Shown here: piece by piece, positions 53,467 through 64,000 of the stretch
How positions within the stretch are numbered: position 1 is the first letter of the stretch
Layout of the letters: each line of letters opens with the position of its first letter
DNA from: Odontesthes bonariensis
Lineage: Eukaryota; Chordata; Actinopteri; Atheriniformes; Atherinopsidae
NCBI RefSeq assembly: GCF_027942865.1
Contig: NC_134520.1
Coordinates: 3,904,501 to 3,968,500 of the forward strand
DNA: 64,000 nucleotides
Direction of reading: 5' to 3'
Translations under genes and position numbers: made by a program
Notes under the pieces: generated by a model
Told to the model about the DNA's origin: nothing
What the model saw: the letters and a program-made list of their open reading frames with translations, nothing else
Databases searched by the model: none

Positions 53467-56400
53467 TCACGGGAGTTCTAAGGCTTCTTCTGACTCAAGG
53501 TGCTCCTCAGTTTTTTTATACACATCCTGCTCTGCAGCTCCAGCTTCAGTGTCTAAGCTCTCCTCTCCCGGCCCCTGGTTGGCTATAGTAGTTTCCAATC
53601 CATCCTGGTCAGCGGTGGTGTTCTGTGAATCAGCTCCCTCGTCGTCCTCATCTTCTACATCCATTTCAAAAACTCGTATGTGCCTAAGATTAGCACTCAG
53701 CTGCCAGAGAAAGATAACAAACAAACAAAAGAGTAAAGGTTTAGTAACAGCACAATTAATCACTGAGATGTGGAATGTGAGATGGCACAACATGGATCGT
53801 CTGACCTTAGTGATCACTAAAACATATATTTTTTTATTTTTTATTTATTAGTTTATTTGACAGGGACAATACAATCGGGCATAGCTACAAATCCAAGCTT
53901 GTAGCTGATGTGATGCATATAGAGTTTAGCAACAAGTGCTAATTTGCAACTCCCGTCCCTGGTTAGGCTTTTCTATGCTGACACAAAATTAAAATAGACA
54001 TTAAAATAAACCTAAAATAGACATTAAAATAATGGAACCCTGCAGTGCAACTCAGGCTGCGGCTACACGAAAACGTTTTTCACTGTAAACGATACTTTTT
54101 CTTATCGTTTCGCTGTCGCGGCCACACGGAGCCGGCGTTCCCACTACCCCAAAACGATAGTTTTTGAGAACAGGTTCCAGAGTGGGAAAGTTTGAAAACG
54201 AGGTTGTTTCGTTTCCATTATTACAGCGAAAACGTTTTTGCGTCAGTCAAACGTTGACGCTGTGAGACTTCTCTATTGTCTCACAGCGTGGCGTGACACA
54301 GTGGCGTGTGTACTGCATCGTTTCATCGTTTTCATCCGTTTTCATCTGGACCTGAGTCTTTACAGCAGCGTTGCCGTGTGGTTGCAAGAATTTTCGTACC
54401 CGTTTAAAAAAAAAAAACTCGTTTCGTTTCCGTGTAGCCGTAGCCTCATTCTCCTATAATATCCCAAACTAAAACAATCCAGACAACGATGATGACTCAC
54501 AATGAGAGTACAATGACGTGACATTTTACTATTTCATGAAAAATATCAGCATCTCATCTTGAATTTGATGGCAGCAAAAAAATTGGGATGAGGCAAGAAC
54601 AGGCTGAAAAAGTACGACACGGCTGAATGAACATAATACAACCAACCAGACTGACTGGCAACAGGTCAGCAACGTGATTATATAAAAGAGCACCTTAGAG
54701 AAGTAGTGTCTCTCAGAGGTAAGGTTGGAAATGTTTCCACAAACTGAATAATGTTCCTCAACTTAAAACCAGAAAGATTTTGAAAATTCAATCAAATGCA
54801 GTACATATCAAAAGATTCAGAGAATCTGGAGAGATCTCTCCGTCCATGGGACACAACCACAAATCACTATTAGATGGCCGCGATCTACGGGCCCTCCAGC
54901 AACAATGCATTAAATTCAAGATGAGTTCATAATTTCCAGAAAACAGTTAAATGTCTCACTTTCAACATTTGAAGTTCTATTGTCAATAAAATATTGGTTT
55001 ATGAGATGTGCAGATCATTGCATTCTGTTTTTATTTATATTTAAAAAGAATCCCCAGAAATACAGAAAGAATATTGTGTCTTAAACGTACCACGCAGGCC
55101 ACTTTGCGGATTCCGTTGACAGCTACAAACTGAGCCTTCATGTTTTCCAGCTCGCGCCACTGATTCCCCAGCACCAGACCCTGGCAGGGGATGGAGCTGC
55201 TCTGCTGGTCCAATCTGATAACAGAGGTGACATTCCCAATGTAGAAGTTGTGCTCGCTTTCCTTTGTCTTTACACAACGTCCAAAAACACTCACACTAAA
55301 CTGCATTTTCAAAAAATTCAAACAGGCTTCCATAGTAATGCTTAAATGGCTCATGGTATGCTCATTAAAACTATATCATTTTATTTATATGCTGTCCATT
55401 TCTGTGACACCTCCCTTCACCTTCTGTCTGGAATGCTCCATTTCAGTTACCGTACTATTCTTTTTATTTGTTTAACTTAATATTTTAAGTTAAGAAAACA
55501 TGAAATACGTTGTGTGTTTGTTAGCCGACTACATTGCTATGTTTTAGATGTCTGTGATGAAGTGAAGAGGTAGAAACACACACCTGAGGTTGGGCTTCCA
55601 GCTGAATTCACTCGCACAGCTTAGGCTGGAAGCAAGAGGAAGCTGAGCCAGGACACGCCTGCTGTTGTGTTCCTCCGATCCTTGCAGGACCACCGTTAGC
55701 ATTTCATCATCATAGAAACGAGCATCCAGGCAACTGTAAACATAATGAGACCTTAAAAAAAAAAAAAAAAAAAAAGGCAGTGAATTACTGCGCAAGGGGC
55801 CCTTTACCCGGTCGAGGGGTTAAATAAATACAGGCAAAGTTAGAATCCAGGTGGCACCCACCGGGCTGCAGAGCTGCCATCGTCTGCGCTGTCTAGATGA
55901 TGGCTGAGGTCGATCGATAGGACACTGTTTGGGATATGTCTGTATGAGAAAAACAAACTTTTGTTACACGCAGAAATAAAATATCCTGTACAAACAGCTC
56001 ACATATACACCCACAGTTACAGGAATGTACCTGTTGGGGTCTGTTCCTTTCCGTAATATGTAGAGCTTGCTTGGTGAAATCTCTGGCATGCAGAACACCA
56101 CACAGTGCATTTTGGCCTTTTTGTCATTCCACCTGTCGAATGATCAAAAAGAATACTTCAAACAAACCCTCATCTTGCTGTTACCGATACAAAACTCCAT
56201 GATGTTTGCGTCTTACGTACAAAGATGGAAGTTCAAAAAGACGTGGAGTGTTTTCTGAGCTAGAGATACAAATGAATAATAAAAAATATAATCCCATTAA
56301 TGTATTCAAATGAAATAGCATCATATTAAAAGACATAATTAACATAAGCAGGCAAATGAGATTATACCTCTCTGGCACAGTGTACAAGGGCAAAAAGACA

Positions 56401-59400
56401 GCCTGCTTTACAGACTTCCCAATTACTTCCTGCAAACAAATAAACACAATTAGGTCTGATAAACAAATAATGTGACCAGACAACGAATGCCAAAATGACT
56501 CACACTTGCAACACAATAATTAATTGTGCAGATGAGGAAAAAAAAAAGACACAAAACTCACAGCAGGTTTCTGTAGGCAGTGCTCAATCACATTCTCCAT
56601 CATCCTCTTAACAAAGTGCAAAGACTTTTGGGGATAGGACGGAAACAGCAAAGGGCTCTCTGAAGAAGGCAATTAAACATTTCATTAAATCAGTTATTGT
56701 TCTGGCATTCAGAACAAAACTTCTTCTTCCAAAGCACAAATTGGTTATCTATACTCAAGATAATTTCACCTTTCAGGTGTTTGCTCTCTTGTAAAAACTT
56801 TAGCCACTGGTTCCCCTTTGTGTTGGGCGGAGACACAAGGTCCTCTTCCTCGTCCTTCAGGTACTGTAAACGTCCACATGAAAGACAAACCAGCGAGAAG
56901 TAAGACTGAACTTCTTTTCTAAAATACTTCAAAGTAATCAGTACAAAACCACTTACCTGACCAACTCGCTCCACATTGAAGTACTTCCCTTTACGATCAA
57001 AAAGTTCCTCATTCTATCAAACCGCAAAGCCATGGAGCATAGTTGTTAAAAATCCAAAAACGTGTTGATGAATTTTTTCATTTGTCATATAGAAACGATG
57101 CTCATCTCACCTCACTAAAATGTTCAGACAAGAAGTCAGCAACAAAGGCGATGTCCTTCTGAGTCATCTGAGGGATTAAACATAGTAATATAATCAGAAA
57201 ATAGTTACAGGAACTAGAAGTCTCTAATCTTTTTATAATTAAACTCACCTTGTTAAGCTCTGGTGGTACATGTTCCTCACACATTCTTAGCATAGCTGTA
57301 AGGAAACAAAATAGTGTAAACATGTCAGATTAATGCTGTATCCTCCCACTAATGCTAAAGAATCAACAAATAACCCTTACCTACATACAGCCACCGGAAA
57401 AAGGCTTTGAAGTTTTTCATACTCTTATCGATCACCCTAAATGACAAAATAAATGCAGTAACACTGGGAGAAAAACAAAGACACTACCAGAAATGATTCC
57501 CGTTTATGGTCACAAACTTACTGCAGAAGTTCGTTGGCTTTGAGAGAGAAGGAACCCACAGCTGTGATCGCACCTGCAAACACACAGAAAAAAAAAAACG
57601 TTTCACTAATAATAAAAAAAAAAAAAAAAAAAAGATGGATTTCAATCATTGTATGTTTGGACTGGCACCTTCTATAGCTGCTGAATCCAAACCGAGGGGC
57701 TCAAACTTCTGCTTCCACAAGGACATTCCTCTCACCTCACTGAGGTGATACAGCAGAGCCTCAGAGCCACTGCAGCAAACAGAGCAGATAGAGGGGAACA
57801 GAGGGGATTTTACACGAGAAACATTCCAGCAGCAACGTGTATTGTCGGGGAGTAAAAGCCAAAATACCTCTGCAGGTGGCTGATCACTAGCTTCTGGATG
57901 CTGGAGTAAGAAGACTCGATGGACTGGCCAAGCTTTTTCAGGCCCTAGGATGGCAATGCAATGTATACACGTAAGCAGACATGAAACAAAATAACAGGAT
58001 TCTCACCGGTTTCATGAACCTGGAAAATTATGTTTGAACTGCTCTTAGTCTCACCTTGACAGTCAACTGGTTCATGAGAAGAGCCTGTAGTTCAGGGCTG
58101 AAAACCGAGCAAAAGGTGAGAAAAATAGAAATATTGCACAATTAGACATAAAATGACATCAAACAAAATCCCCAAAAAGCAGTTCAACTAGCTCAAGATT
58201 GGTTGTTGCTACCATCTACAGGACACAGTAGACACTACAACATGATAACAGAGAAAAGTCCTTGTGCTTTATTACCTGGACTGTCCCCACAGCAGGAGCT
58301 CCAAAAACTCGTCTTGAACTTGGGTGCTTGTGTTCTTTTCCTGCAGAGACAGGAGATTACATATGATTTGATATGACATAGGACTTTTTTTTGTCCTTGT
58401 TTCTATCACCAAACAAGTTGCAGATTTGTTATCAACTGTGTAGTCCAGTGGTTTTCAAAGTGGGGGCCGCCAGGGGGCGCCTCAGAAAATTGGAGTGAAG
58501 ATAAGAAAAAAAAGAAAAGAAAAAAAAAATAGAATTTAATTTTTTTTAAACATCATTATAAAAAATTGTCAGATTTTTTTAATCAGTATTGTAAAATACA
58601 ATTTATAATAATATATCATATCGAAATGTTATTTGCCATGCTTGTCTTTCTGATTGGCTGCCAGTCAAAACATCGTAGACCTGGCGGTTTGCACCTGTTC
58701 TCAAGCTGCTCTGCTCCTCAAGCTAGCATGTAGGTAGCTAGCCAAAATGGACAGATTTTTGACGAGGAAGAGACCGAAAGAACTGGCCAACTAAAATCAG
58801 AAAGTATGATGCAGCATACATTAAGTTTGGCTTTACAGCCATACAGAAAAATGGCGTCCTCTGTCTGGAGACCCTCTCAGATGAGTGTTTAAAACCTTCG
58901 AAACTTCAGCGTCATACAATACAACACAAAAACATCCGGCAGAGTCTGACTTCTTCAGACGTAAAGAAGAGCATTTAGTCAGGCTGCATTCACACGGCAA
59001 GCTACTGTCCGTGAAGAAAAGAAAGAAAATACGTTCTAAAAGTTGATGTTTCTTTACATATTTTGTAGCATTGTCTGTGGTTTGCAAAGGGGGCCCCGGC
59101 CAGAAGCTAATACTGTTTGGGGGGCCTTGGCATGGAAAAGTTTGGGAACCCCTGGTGTAGTCGACCTTCATGTGTGCAGGAAGGCTTTTTCGGCCAGGGA
59201 AAACCTGCTTTAAACAACAAACCTGAACAAACTTAGTGAGGCGAAGATCCATCTGCATGAGGATGTCATCCCACGCTTCACACATGCAGGTAAGTGATAG
59301 GTGCAGGTACTGAAGCAGGGTCGAGATGTGGGTGAACTTGCGTGCCATCCTGGTGACCTCGGGCAGACAGTCTGACAACAGCCCTGTGTCCAGCTGGAGG

Positions 59401-60982
59401 ACAAAGATGACAGTTTAAGAAAAACAGAAAAATGCAGGTTAAAGCAGAGAGAAGGTCGAGAAGTGGGGAATGAAGTCGCGTCATTCACCTCACCTGAATG
59501 TAACAGATCTCTGGGTTGTTGTCAGCAGACCTGACCTCTGTGATGACAGACAGGGACTTGAGATCACTGGACAGACTCAGACTGCGACATGTCCCCGAAA
59601 CCTGTGAACATCATCCTCATTAAGTAAAGTAACACATTTAAATCCCAATTCAGTGTTGCTGAGCTGGCATGAGTGCAACAGTTCCTTCTGTATTAACATA
59701 TCATCAAAAAAACATGAAATCCATTACAACTGTTGTTTTGCCGTCTCTTTCTTAATATTTAAGAACTTCTCAGAAGGAATAGAGTGATGGATATCTTTTA
59801 GAAGACCTAAGCGACAGCTCCTATGAACGACCAAAATAGCTTTACCCTGCTTAGAGAAGCAATCTTGTACATCCCATATGCATAAAGCTCCACAAAGCCG
59901 GCATCTCCACCAAGGACGAGTATGTTCAGTCTGCATGAAAACAACATGTGTAGGTGAAATACTTTCCCACACAACTTAAAAACAGTGCAATAATATAAAA
60001 ACTCCATCCATTGCTTTAGGAGTCAGCATCATTTACCTGACTTCTCCCAGGAGATTAAGTATCTCATCAGACTTTTCCTCACTGTGACACAGACAGATAA
60101 ATTCATTCAGCTGCTACTTTTACATTAAAGGAACTAATGAGGTAGTCATCAAAATGCTCTCCCACCTGAAAATCTTTGAAGTTGTGCTATAGCTGAGGAA
60201 GAAAAGTTTGGATGTTATTCAACCGAAACTCGGCTTTTCATAAAGTGACGTACAATCGCTTCTACAGTTACCTCTTGGGTAGTGTTGGTAATTTAGGAAG
60301 AAAAAGTTTGGATTCGTCCTCCGAGTTGTAAAAAGAGCTAAGGGCACTGAAACAAATGATATTATACACACACAAAGCTATTAACATGTCATCAAATTAG
60401 CCACAATCTGATTAGCTTCCTGGGCCTTGTATACCTGCTCTCTTCCATGACCTCCATCCAGTGCATGCAAGTTACAGGGCTTTGCATTGGAAACACATGG
60501 AGTATCTCAGCTTTCTCAACACCACAAAGGACCACCTGCTTGGTGTCTCCAAGACTGAAGGCCAATACTAGGTTTTAAAAAGCAAATGTAAGTATAACAT
60601 ACACATGATTCCATAAAAAGATGCTACTAAAAACTATTAAATGTTCACACACAAAAAACAAAACAAAAAAACCTTACTTTTGCCATCTGGTCTCCAAGCA
60701 AGTGCAGTGATCTCCTTCCCAGTGTATTCACTTGGTGGTAAGCTCCAAACACGCTGGAAGCTAGCCAAGCGATGTAGCAGCAACTTTGAAAAGACATAAG
60801 TCACAAAATTTGCAAACTCACACACAAAGGCACTAAAACGTGTTGCTGAGTGGTTTTTAGGGCTTTAATCTCACCTCTCCAGTCGTGTTGGCCAAAGCAA
60901 TCAGATCCCTCTTCGGAGACCAGGCCATACAAAGAACAGGGTTTGGAAGTTGCTTCTCTCCCACTTGCCGGAAGGCAGGCAT
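53467..60982 (-). CDS. anapc4: Anaphase-promoting complex subunit 4 (APC4)
   Basis: Twenty-seven coding exons close in phase to 803 residues (human about 808). The ATG at 60982 opens MPAFRQVGEKQLPNPVLCMA; the matching human start is a few residues longer. Residues about 10-115 form the start of the WD40 propeller (WSPKRDLIALANTTGE, then ALAWRPDGK), with the blade motif LVLGGDAGFVELYAYGMYKIA further on. The long-helix APC4 insert covers LPEVTRMARKFTHISTLLQY, FFRWLYVAMLRM and KDIAFVADFLSEHFSE, followed by YLKDEEEDLVSPPNT. The acidic tail ends EEALELP. APC4 is a scaffold subunit in the platform of the APC/C ubiquitin ligase that drives mitotic exit. Transcription is co-directional with slain2, about 0.6 kb apart. 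The C-terminal tail diverges strongly from human. Confidence 0.95.
53830..54050 (-). repeat. Teleost interspersed repeat (retroposon-like), reverse orientation
   Basis: tttatttattagtttatttg, then acagggacaatacaatcggg, and after the middle aactcccgtccctggttagg, match a high-copy fish repeat as remembered. It ends in A-rich short repeats just before the MITE at 54055. Located in the last anapc4 intron. Confidence 0.5.
54055..54445. mobile_element. 391-bp MITE with GGCTRCGGCTACACG termini
   Basis: The left end ggctgcggctacacgaaaac and the right end (reverse complement ggctacggctacacggaaac) differ at two positions. TCA sits just outside both ends (54052-54054, 54446-54448), possibly a 3-bp target duplication. 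Internal AAACGTTTTT and GTTTCGTTTCC motifs repeat in both orientations. No coding capacity; Harbinger-like is a tentative assignment. Confidence 0.6.
54515..55045. mobile_element. High-copy teleost DNA-transposon-like repeat, copy 2
   Basis: Shares with the copy at 37621-38325 the blocks catgaaaaatatcagc, gatggcagcaaaaaaattgg, and near the right side tgtctcactttcaacatttg and ggtttatgagatgtgcagat. Both ends are truncated. It lies in the last anapc4 intron. Confidence 0.6.
58446..59154. mobile_element. hAT-type transposon remnant with 8-bp target duplication and BED-finger relic
   Basis: The octamer GTGTAGTC flanks it exactly (58438-58445 and 59155-59162). The ends are cagtggttttcaaag and cccaggggttcc-type (right end tttgggaacccctg). 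Inside, from about 58748, a plus-strand reading starts MDRFLTRKRPKELAN and, after stops and shifts, gives AYIKFGFTAIQKNG, a BED-type zinc-finger N-terminus as in ZBED5/SCAND3-like hAT proteins. The transposase core is absent, so it is non-autonomous. Located in anapc4 intron 58341-59222. Confidence 0.85.
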
Positions 60983-61047
60983 GTTGCGGGCTGAAAAAAT
61001 GTGGGAAAGTTTAGAGAACACTGAAAAACTATTCAGTGAGGATTTAA

Positions 61048-61967
61048 AGGGGAACTCTGGGGCATTTGAAGCGCAATCCCATTGCTAGAGGTTGTCAAAT
61101 ACTGACAGTAGGACACAGACAGGTGCAAATCGGCGCTCCCTGTGTGGAGATCGCGCTGTTTGGGCAGCCTGTCATGCGAGGCTAATACGTGGTGGCTAAG
61201 GGGCAAGTGCTAACCCTTCCACGTAAAACAACAACTTGCACACAGCAGAAACGTCACACCACTTTATAAACCATCCGACAATAAAGTCACAAGCCTTACC
61301 ATCAAAACCATATGCATGGTTCTCACATTACTGGCATGGGGACGTTACAAAACAACTTTATAAACAGCATGTAACTCACCGGTTATTTGTACGCTCGCGC
61401 ATGTGAAAGCCCAAAAGAGTCAATGGACGATACTCCCAAATACAAAGCAATTATCTTCTCTAGAAAAACTGTGTTCAAGTATTTAAAACATTACAACAAT
61501 ACATGCCCAGTAATATTGTTGTAATGTTTTAAATACTTGAACGCAGTTTTTCTAGAGAAGATAATTGCTTTGTATTTGGGATTATCGTCCATTGACTCTT
61601 TTGGGCTTTCACATGCGCGAGCATACAAACAAGAGGTAAGTGACATGCTGTTTATAAAGTTGTTTTGTAACGTCCCCATGCCAGTAATGTGAGAACCATG
61701 CATATGGTTTTGATGGTAAGGCTTGTGACTTTATTGTCGGATGGTTTATAAAGTGGTGTGACGTTTCTGCAGTGTGCAAGTTGTTGTTTTACGTGGAAGG
61801 GTTAGCACTTGCCCCTTAGCCACCACGTATTAGCCTCGCATGACAGGCTGCGCAAACAGCGCAATCTCCGCACAGGGAGCGCCGATTTGCACCAGTCTGT
61901 GTCCTACTGTCAGTGTTTGACAACCTCTAGCAATGGGATTGCGCTTCAAATGCCCTGGAGTTCCCCT
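61048..61967. repeat. 920-bp giant palindrome (two 454-bp arms, 12-bp spacer), TTAA-flanked
   Basis: The left arm 61048-61501 and right arm 61514-61967 are near-identical reverse complements of equal length, with only scattered substitutions (densest around 61375-61395 and 61625-61645). Spacer 61502-61513. Termini are AGGGGAACTC and its complement. TTAA duplicates lie at 61044-61047 and 61968-61971. No reading frame resembles a transposase. It lies just 58 bp upstream of the acceptor of the anapc4 start-codon exon. Confidence 0.85.
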
Positions 61968-62642
61968 TTAATATTAAAGGTTTTAGGGGTTCAAAGAACA
62001 GTTTCCCCTTTGTTAGTTCTTCTTCTTTGAACTTGGGATGAAATGAATCACCAGCTATTTTGATAATTTAGAAATGACTTATGCTAAAAGGGGATCAATG
62101 CTTGAGTGAAAGGACAAATATTTGTTAATGTTTGTCTTACACTTTAAGACCAAACGAAAAAATGAGAATACATTCGAAAGTAGGATGTTTAATCTAATAG
62201 TTTATCACAGAGAAATAAAGCCAGAAATAAAAATCTGAAATGATTCAAATTGAGGCAGACCTGGAGACTGAATAATAGATCACAATAATTTATAGATTCG
62301 ATGGTAGAGAAAGAATAGATAATATGCAACAAAACGTTATTAACGTAATATATGACAACCAGTGTATAACAAGCAGCCAAGAACTATTTCAAACGAGACT
62401 GCATTTATTTAAGATTTACTAGGATTACGATTAAAACATACATATTTCATAAATATCATACACGTCTAATTTCAATGTGAAAACTTTGCTAGGTGACTCC
62501 TCGGGGTCCGAGTTAAGAATGGATAGCTACATCGTCAAGAAGAAATAGAAAGAGACTCCCTAACAAGGTAACAAACGCCACTTACCTAAAACTGATTTTT
62601 TTTACCACAGTGTCAGTGCTCATTAGCTGCAACCTAACTCAC

Positions 62643-62900
62643 CGTGCAGAGCTGTCAGATGAGAATCTTGTGTACCAGTGAGGATATTATGCTAGCACAT
62701 CAGTTAGCAAGCAGGCTAAGCTAATACAGAAAGAGCTCCATGGTGATTTTCTTTCTGTACGGAAACTTTAACCAGACCAACTAATAAAGATACAACATCA
62801 CATTAAAACTTTAGGTACAGCGCCAAGTTCTAAATTTAAGTTTTCTTCGTGGTGTTTTCACAACTCCGCGGACACCGCCATATTTCTCCTTCAACCAATC
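62643..62900 (-). promoter_or_regulatory. anapc4: Candidate anapc4 promoter and 5' non-coding exon
   Basis: The region 62855-62935 has CpGs (ccgcggacaccgcc), a CCAAT and an AAATATGGCGG YY1-like site reading on the minus strand, plausible for a housekeeping start. A strong donor CACG|gtgagt ends a possible leader exon at 62643; a second donor (gtaagt) lies near 62586. Between them and the ATG exon lies the giant palindrome. The leader would contain a short upstream ORF. Confidence 0.35.
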
Positions 62901-64000
62901 ATTGCAGAGCAATGGGAGCCGCGAGGAGACAAAATAGCATAGAGAAAAACGCAATTCGTAAATGTTCAAGAAAAAAAAAAGGAATGACCTTATTGGACAT
63001 TGAAAACACGTCTGAGAAAATGTTTTGGTGATGGTTTTAGCATTTGAGTCTATCAACTTTTTGTTGATAGCTGTTATGTTGTGGCTGGTATCTCCAGAGT
63101 TTATCCAATCATTTTTGGACTACTAAATATAGGGTGTACATGGTTCATTCTAAAGCATAGAACCTTAAAATGTGCTCATTGCATACATCAATACTCAATA
63201 CACACATTTTTACAACAGTTTTGGCCACAAAGAAAAAGGAATTTCAAGATTTTTTTAGTAGAAACAAGTCTTCTAAAATGTTTCCCATAACTCAACTGTG
63301 GCGTTTCTTTTGCATGTGTGATTTCTTTAAACTGTGCAATTGTGCAGCAGTTCTACTTGTGAAGAACAACAACCACTGCGTATTGTATCTTCACACTGCA
63401 CATTTCTATACCTTATGACCATAAAACAGAAATTTTATACAAAATTTGTACATCTGTTAATGGAGAAACGTTATATGAAACATTTTTAGCAATTTACCTA
63501 CAAACATACTTTACATTACATATGCCTTTGGTCAAAACCTGCTCAAATAACACTGTGAGATGTAGTGTTCCTCCACAGGATGACATATCATATCTTTTTA
63601 GTTTCCCCCATTCTGTCAGTGTTCCTTCAATCCTTTTTTTCTTTTTTTGTTTGTACACAAAGGATACAAAAAAAGAGAGAAACCACTGTATATAACCTAT
63701 TGTCACCCCCCAACTACTAACAGCACATCACAACAAACTGAGTTATTCTCATCCAAAATAGATATTCCTCTTAAACTGAAGAACCTCATTTATACTGCAA
63801 GCCTTCCTTCTTCTTAACATGGGCAGTCACATGCATAAATCATTAACTCTGATCTTTCAGAAAATGTCCACTTACAAGGTTGAGACTGCACTGACAGGGT
63901 CATTCATGTGGAATCATGTCGTGAGCAGTGTAAACATGACCCACTTGAAGTCATTATAATTGATTTCACCCTGGCTTAGCTCACTTCAAAGGAAGAATGA
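62901..64000. other. Right-edge sequence, no gene recognised
   Basis: AT-rich sequence with T-runs near 63630 and no splice-supported frame, RNA gene or repeat family that I recognise. It could be the start of an upstream intergenic region or the 3' UTR of a neighbour outside the window. Confidence 0.35.

Larger units (their letters stand above)
53467..60990 (-). other. anapc4: Exon map of anapc4
   Basis: In transcription order: 60875-60990 (ATG at 60982), 60678-60783, 60435-60567, 60272-60346, 60166-60192 (27 nt), 60037-60081 (45 nt), 59846-59930, 59494-59601, 59223-59393 (donor gtttgt), 58276-58340, 58055-58097, 57868-57944, 57669-57769, 57522-57573, 57381-57436, 57249-57295, 57111-57167, 56957-57013, 56770-56863, 56562-56659, 56368-56429, 56221-56259 (donor gtacgt), 56031-56132, 55862-55939, 55584-55751 (acceptor aag), 55091-55214, 53467-53700. 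Total 2,412 nt including the stop. Confidence 0.85.

Noticed and set aside
58833-59378. 181-codon minus-strand frame
   Set aside because: Only 59223-59378 is real (part of an anapc4 exon); the remainder runs on into the intron and hAT remnant.

Overview
The window is nuclear DNA of a vertebrate, most likely a teleost fish. The evidence is multi-exon genes with GT-AG introns, proteins that align throughout with vertebrate orthologues recalled from memory, and repeat families typical of fish genomes (Tc1-like, hAT, Harbinger-like and L1-like elements). The species cannot be named from the sequence. No bacterial, viral, CRISPR or operon structure is present.

Layout. (1) 1-30.4 kb, plus strand: the 3' part (about the last 60% of the coding sequence) of fryl, a giant Furry-family scaffold, with 30 in-phase exons traced to the stop codon and a long 3' UTR. 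(2) 30.5-32.4 kb, minus: zar1, a four-exon oocyte RNA-binding protein. (3) 33.1-35.9 kb, minus: slc10a4, a three-exon orphan SLC10 transporter. (4) 40.0-52.8 kb, minus: slain2, a microtubule plus-end protein with eight constitutive and two probable cassette coding exons. (5) 53.5-61.0 kb, minus: anapc4, an APC/C subunit in 27 coding exons. (6) 62.9-64 kb: no recognisable gene.

fryl-zar1-slc10a4-slain2 keeps the order and relative orientation of human 4p11-p12 (recalled), which supports the orthology calls. anapc4 next to slain2 differs from human, where ANAPC4 lies elsewhere on 4p. The genes do not form one pathway: cell morphogenesis scaffold, maternal mRNA control, vesicular transporter, microtubule growth and mitotic ubiquitin ligase.

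Introns hold most of the mobile DNA: a Tc1-like element with a nested palindrome (0.4-2.66 kb), a Harbinger-like MITE (12.8-13.5 kb), a 5'-truncated antisense LINE (23.3-25.9 kb), several eroded Tc1 relics, a hAT element with an 8-bp target duplication (58.4-59.2 kb) and a 920-bp palindrome with 454-bp arms (61.0-62.0 kb).

There is no obvious new multi-gene system. The most informative observations concern splicing and fold-back DNA: two in-frame fryl microexons (9 and 18 nt), an 84-nt slain2 cassette whose inclusion would destroy an SxIP EB-binding motif built across a splice junction, two TTAA-flanked giant palindromes, and an Anapc4 tail without the SUMO consensus sites known in human.
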